64,000 nucleotides of DNA. Source: Psococerastis gibbosa. Lineage: Eukaryota > Arthropoda > Insecta > Psocodea > Psocidae. The translations under genes were made by a program, and so were the position numbers. The notes below the pieces were generated by a model. It was not told the origin of the DNA, made no database searches, and saw only the letters and a program-made list of their open reading frames with translations. Shown here piece after piece: positions 61,793 to 64,000 of this stretch. The stretch covers positions 41,308,510-41,372,509 of the forward strand of contig OZ020489.1 of the NCBI GenBank assembly GCA_963971405.1. Reading direction: 5' to 3'. Position 1 is the stretch's first letter. Each line of letters starts with the position of its first letter.

Positions 61793-62122
61793 TATGCTGG
61801 CGTGTCAGGCTACCAGAGTCTTGAAACTTGAAAGCCAGACATGAGTCAAAAATTTTTATTGCACTAATATAAATGTTACACGTTCTCATTTCTCAACGTT
61901 TAATGGACCATAAGTAAGTAGTTACGTACTAATAATGGGTAGGTATGCAAATATAGGGCCTACCTACCTGTTATTCGTATTTTGTAGTTATGGCTTCATT
62001 ATAAAAAAATAGTTTTTGGCATCTCCTAAGACCCACAAATGAAACAAATTTCTCCACTTTTCTCAAAAGCCGGACAGTTTCGGGATTTTAAAAAATTTCT
62101 GGGGATTCCGGACAGGGCACCT

Positions 62123-62386
62123 GCAGTCTGATCGAGGCGTTTATAATACTGGGGTTAAATAAATACCCTAGGATTATAACTGTAAACAAACAAATTTTGA
62201 ATAGCATAAAATTATCTTGTTTACCAGTGGATTAAATAAATACCGGTATTTATTTTATCCCCTGGTAATAAAAATGTAAACAAGATAATTTTATAATGGA
62301 AAGTGCTATTCAAAATTTGTTTGTTTACCGTTATAATCCTAGGGTATTTATTTAACCCCGGTATTATAATCGCCTCGATCAGGCTG
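62123..62386. mobile_element. FB2 element as an inverted dimer, copy 5
   Basis: GCAGTCTGATCGAGGCG to CGCCTCGATCAGGCTGC, 264 bp instead of about 170. The interior is present twice head-to-head around ACCGGTATTTATT, so nearly the whole element is one palindrome. Confidence 0.8.
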
Positions 62387-62509
62387 CAGGAAAGCGGAAC
62401 TGTCCGTAATAAATCCGGATTACTGACGTTTCTTGGTGCAGAGAAAAAGTGAACTTGTTACATCCTGGATTATGCGGGTCGTGGAATGCTGTAAAGCATG
62501 CGCTCCAAC

Positions 62510-62590
62510 AATGAAAGAAAGAAAGAAAATTGTCTTTATTTTCCATATGGGCGAATTTTGGGCCTTTCGGCCCACTCTTAAAATTAAGCC
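62510..62590 (-). mobile_element. LINE 3' end (reverse) with hairpin and (TTTC)n tail
   Basis: GAAAGAAAGAAAATTGTCTT, then GGGCCTTTCGGCCC. The same tail as 33505-33575. Confidence 0.6.
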
Positions 62591-62640
62591 ATAATCCAAT
62601 ATAAGGTTTCTCTCGTGACTTCGTGGAAACGAAACATTAT

Positions 62641-62767
62641 GTGTAAACTATTAAAATCAAACAAATTTGCACAATTTCCACAAAAAACATATATATTGTT
62701 AAAAGTTAAAAATATATATGTTTTTTGTGGAAATTGTGCAAATTTGTTTGATTTTAATAGTTTACAC
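62641..62767. repeat. Perfect 57-bp inverted repeat with 13-bp loop
   Basis: The arm beginning GTGTAAACTATTAAAATCAA (62641-62697) is exactly complementary to 62711-62767. The loop is GTTAAAAGTTAAA. Confidence 0.95.
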
Positions 62768-62789
62768 TTAACCCATAATGTTAACTTAA

Positions 62790-63230
62790 ATACCTACTAT
62801 TTATAAAAACTAAACTAAAAGCGGCCATTACCACACCATTTATACAACATACATACTCATGAATCGTGACACGCCCTCTTAAAATTATATAAACTTTTTT
62901 AATTTCTTATTGGATCCGGTAAGGCGTTCCAAAGCCTCACAAATCACAATGCCGCCTCAGGTATAAACTGAGAATAAAAACTATACGGTATATTTGATTT
63001 AAGTTACGGATTTAATTTTTCCGAACAATTACTGGTTGGCACATACATAACGAAGCGAAACAATTTAATGATGTATTACAATAACACTTTTCATATATCA
63101 TATTAAAAAAATTAAGTTGTAATTTTGCCACCTTTTTAAAATTTTGGGAGGGGGTTATGACCCCACTCTGTGTCCGCCACTGCTGAAGGCGCGCACGTTA
63201 TTTGAATATTTACACTTTGACTCATTTCAT
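62790..63230. other. No gene recognised
   Basis: AT-rich 3' flank of the paralogous ML-like exon. No clear polyadenylation signal was pinned down. Confidence 0.25.
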
Positions 63231-63236
63231 GAGCAG

Positions 63237-63395
63237 TCAGGGCGCTTGAGCTCTTTTATCCAAGTACACTTCGCCTTCTAATCTGAAGGAGCGATGAGAA
63301 TCCAAATCATAGTCTACGGTAAACCTCCAGGATTCCCCAGGAACATAAGCAGGCCAGTTTCTTCCAAGCGTACAGTTAGTCACTGCATAGAGCCC
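63237..63395 (-). CDS. ML-like paralogue, last coding exon
   Basis: A CACTGTTTCAG acceptor is followed by GLYAVTNCTLGRNWPAYVPG, then SWRFTVDYDLD, and SFRLEGEVYLDKRAQAP plus TGA. It aligns along its whole length with the last exon of the gene at 51154-51330 (same phase, same acceptor position, same LDKRAQ block). The upstream exons would lie beyond 63395, and none was found before the window end. It retains the conserved Cys and the Pro-Gly turn. Immediately upstream is a 140-bp tandem array that repeats its acceptor region. Confidence 0.6.
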   Translation of the reverse strand, partial: GLYAVTNCTLGRNWPAYVPGESWRFTVDYDLDSHRSFRLEGEVYLDKRAQAP

Positions 63396-63397
63396 CT

Positions 63398-63790
63398 GAA
63401 ACAGTGAAATGGTCATGGGTGTCGAGTTTGAGTTTGAGAAGCCGGGCAGCAGATACAGCCGAAGAAGGTGCACCCAAAGGATTATTACCGCGCATGGTAT
63501 CAACAGTCTTACCCAAGGTGCACCCAAAGAACTCCATGAAACAGTGAAATGGTCATGAGTGTCGAGTTTGAATTAGAGACGCTGGGCGGCAGATACAGCC
63601 GAAGAAGGTGCACACAAAGGATTATTACCGCACATGGTATCAACAGTCTTACCAAAGCTGCACCCAAAGAACTCCATGAAACAGTGAAATGGTCATGAGT
63701 GTCGAGTTTGAATTTGAGACGCGGCAGCTACAGCTGAAGAAGGTGCACTCAAAGGATTATTACTGCGCATTGTATCAACGACCTTACATA
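63398..63790. repeat. 140-bp tandem array (about 2.7 units)
   Basis: Units start at GAAACAGTGAAATGGTCATG: 63398, 63538 and 63678. The third is shortened by a small deletion. Each contains AGCCGAAGAAGGTGCAC-CAAAGGATT and TGGTATCAACAGTCTTAC. Read on the minus strand, unit edges are the polypyrimidine/acceptor region of the exon at 63237-63395. Confidence 0.88.
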
Positions 63791-63960
63791 AGTTGCCCCA
63801 CGGAAGAAGACGAGTGAGACGACCACGGATGTGTTGGCTGGACGACGTTGAGGTGGATCTGGCGACCCTTGGCGTCTATGACTGGCGAAAGAGAGCGCAG
63901 GATCGCGCCGGCTGGCCTGGCCAAGGCTCTTCACGGACCCAAGCCCCCAACTTTAATATA
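63785..63960 (+). mobile_element. LINE C-terminal tail
   Basis: GRRRVRRPRMCWLDDVEVDL, then YDWRKRAQDRAGWPGQGSS, a textbook GRPR-WLDDV-RAQDR LINE tail, open to a stop at about 63957. Confidence 0.7.
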
Positions 63961-64000
63961 TATTGAAGTTACTACAAGCCTTTCGGCACAAGCTATGGAG

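Noticed and set aside
1-64000. LTR retrotransposons or endogenous viral elements
   Set aside because: I saw no paired long direct repeats with primer-binding sites, and no gag, integrase, protease or envelope-type motifs.

Overview
The window reads as invertebrate nuclear DNA, most likely arthropod. It is AT-rich, with small phase-compatible exons (GT/AG junctions) scattered through very repeat-rich non-coding sequence. No bacterial operon, rRNA, CRISPR array or intact tRNA gene was seen. The species cannot be named from this sequence.

Host genes occupy the two ends. (1) 556-1342 (+) holds the last two coding exons of a secreted lipase-like gene. (2) 23791 down to 4385 (-) holds a complete-looking 14-coding-exon gene for a protein of about 1032 residues. 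Its first about 155 residues align without obvious gaps to my recollection of the N-terminus of the centriole protein CEP295/Ana1; the middle carries lineage-type Ser/Thr-Pro repeats. (3) 55171 down to 51154 (-) holds three coding exons of a small secreted protein resembling the MD-2/GM2-activator (ML) lipid-binding group. (4) 63395 down to 63237 (-) is the last exon of a paralogue, so the right end looks like a small ML-like gene cluster.

The rest is transposable elements, many nested or in introns. They include a 2.8-kb pogo-like DNA transposon with an intact 671-aa transposase, terminal inverted repeats and a TA target duplication (9142-11918). A mariner with both terminal repeats and a single-base frameshift lies at 38251-39544. 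An hAT transposase remnant sits inside a foldback element at 53296-54525. There are several families of palindromic miniature elements, three hAT miniature elements with perfect 8-bp target duplications, at least four SINE-like families, and many 3' pieces of non-LTR retrotransposons.

The least ordinary signals are: a 192-bp tandem satellite made from the last exon of the ML-like gene, with a parallel 140-bp tandem array beside the paralogous exon; a palindromic superfamily sharing an internal GACGTGGTAGCAGACA motif behind unrelated arms; a LINE whose 11-bp target duplication includes a host splice donor; two tRNA-like cores enclosed in inverted repeats; and LINE tails ending in a GGGCC-loop-GGCCC hairpin before a simple repeat. 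Between about 24 and 49 kb I found no convincing host coding exon.
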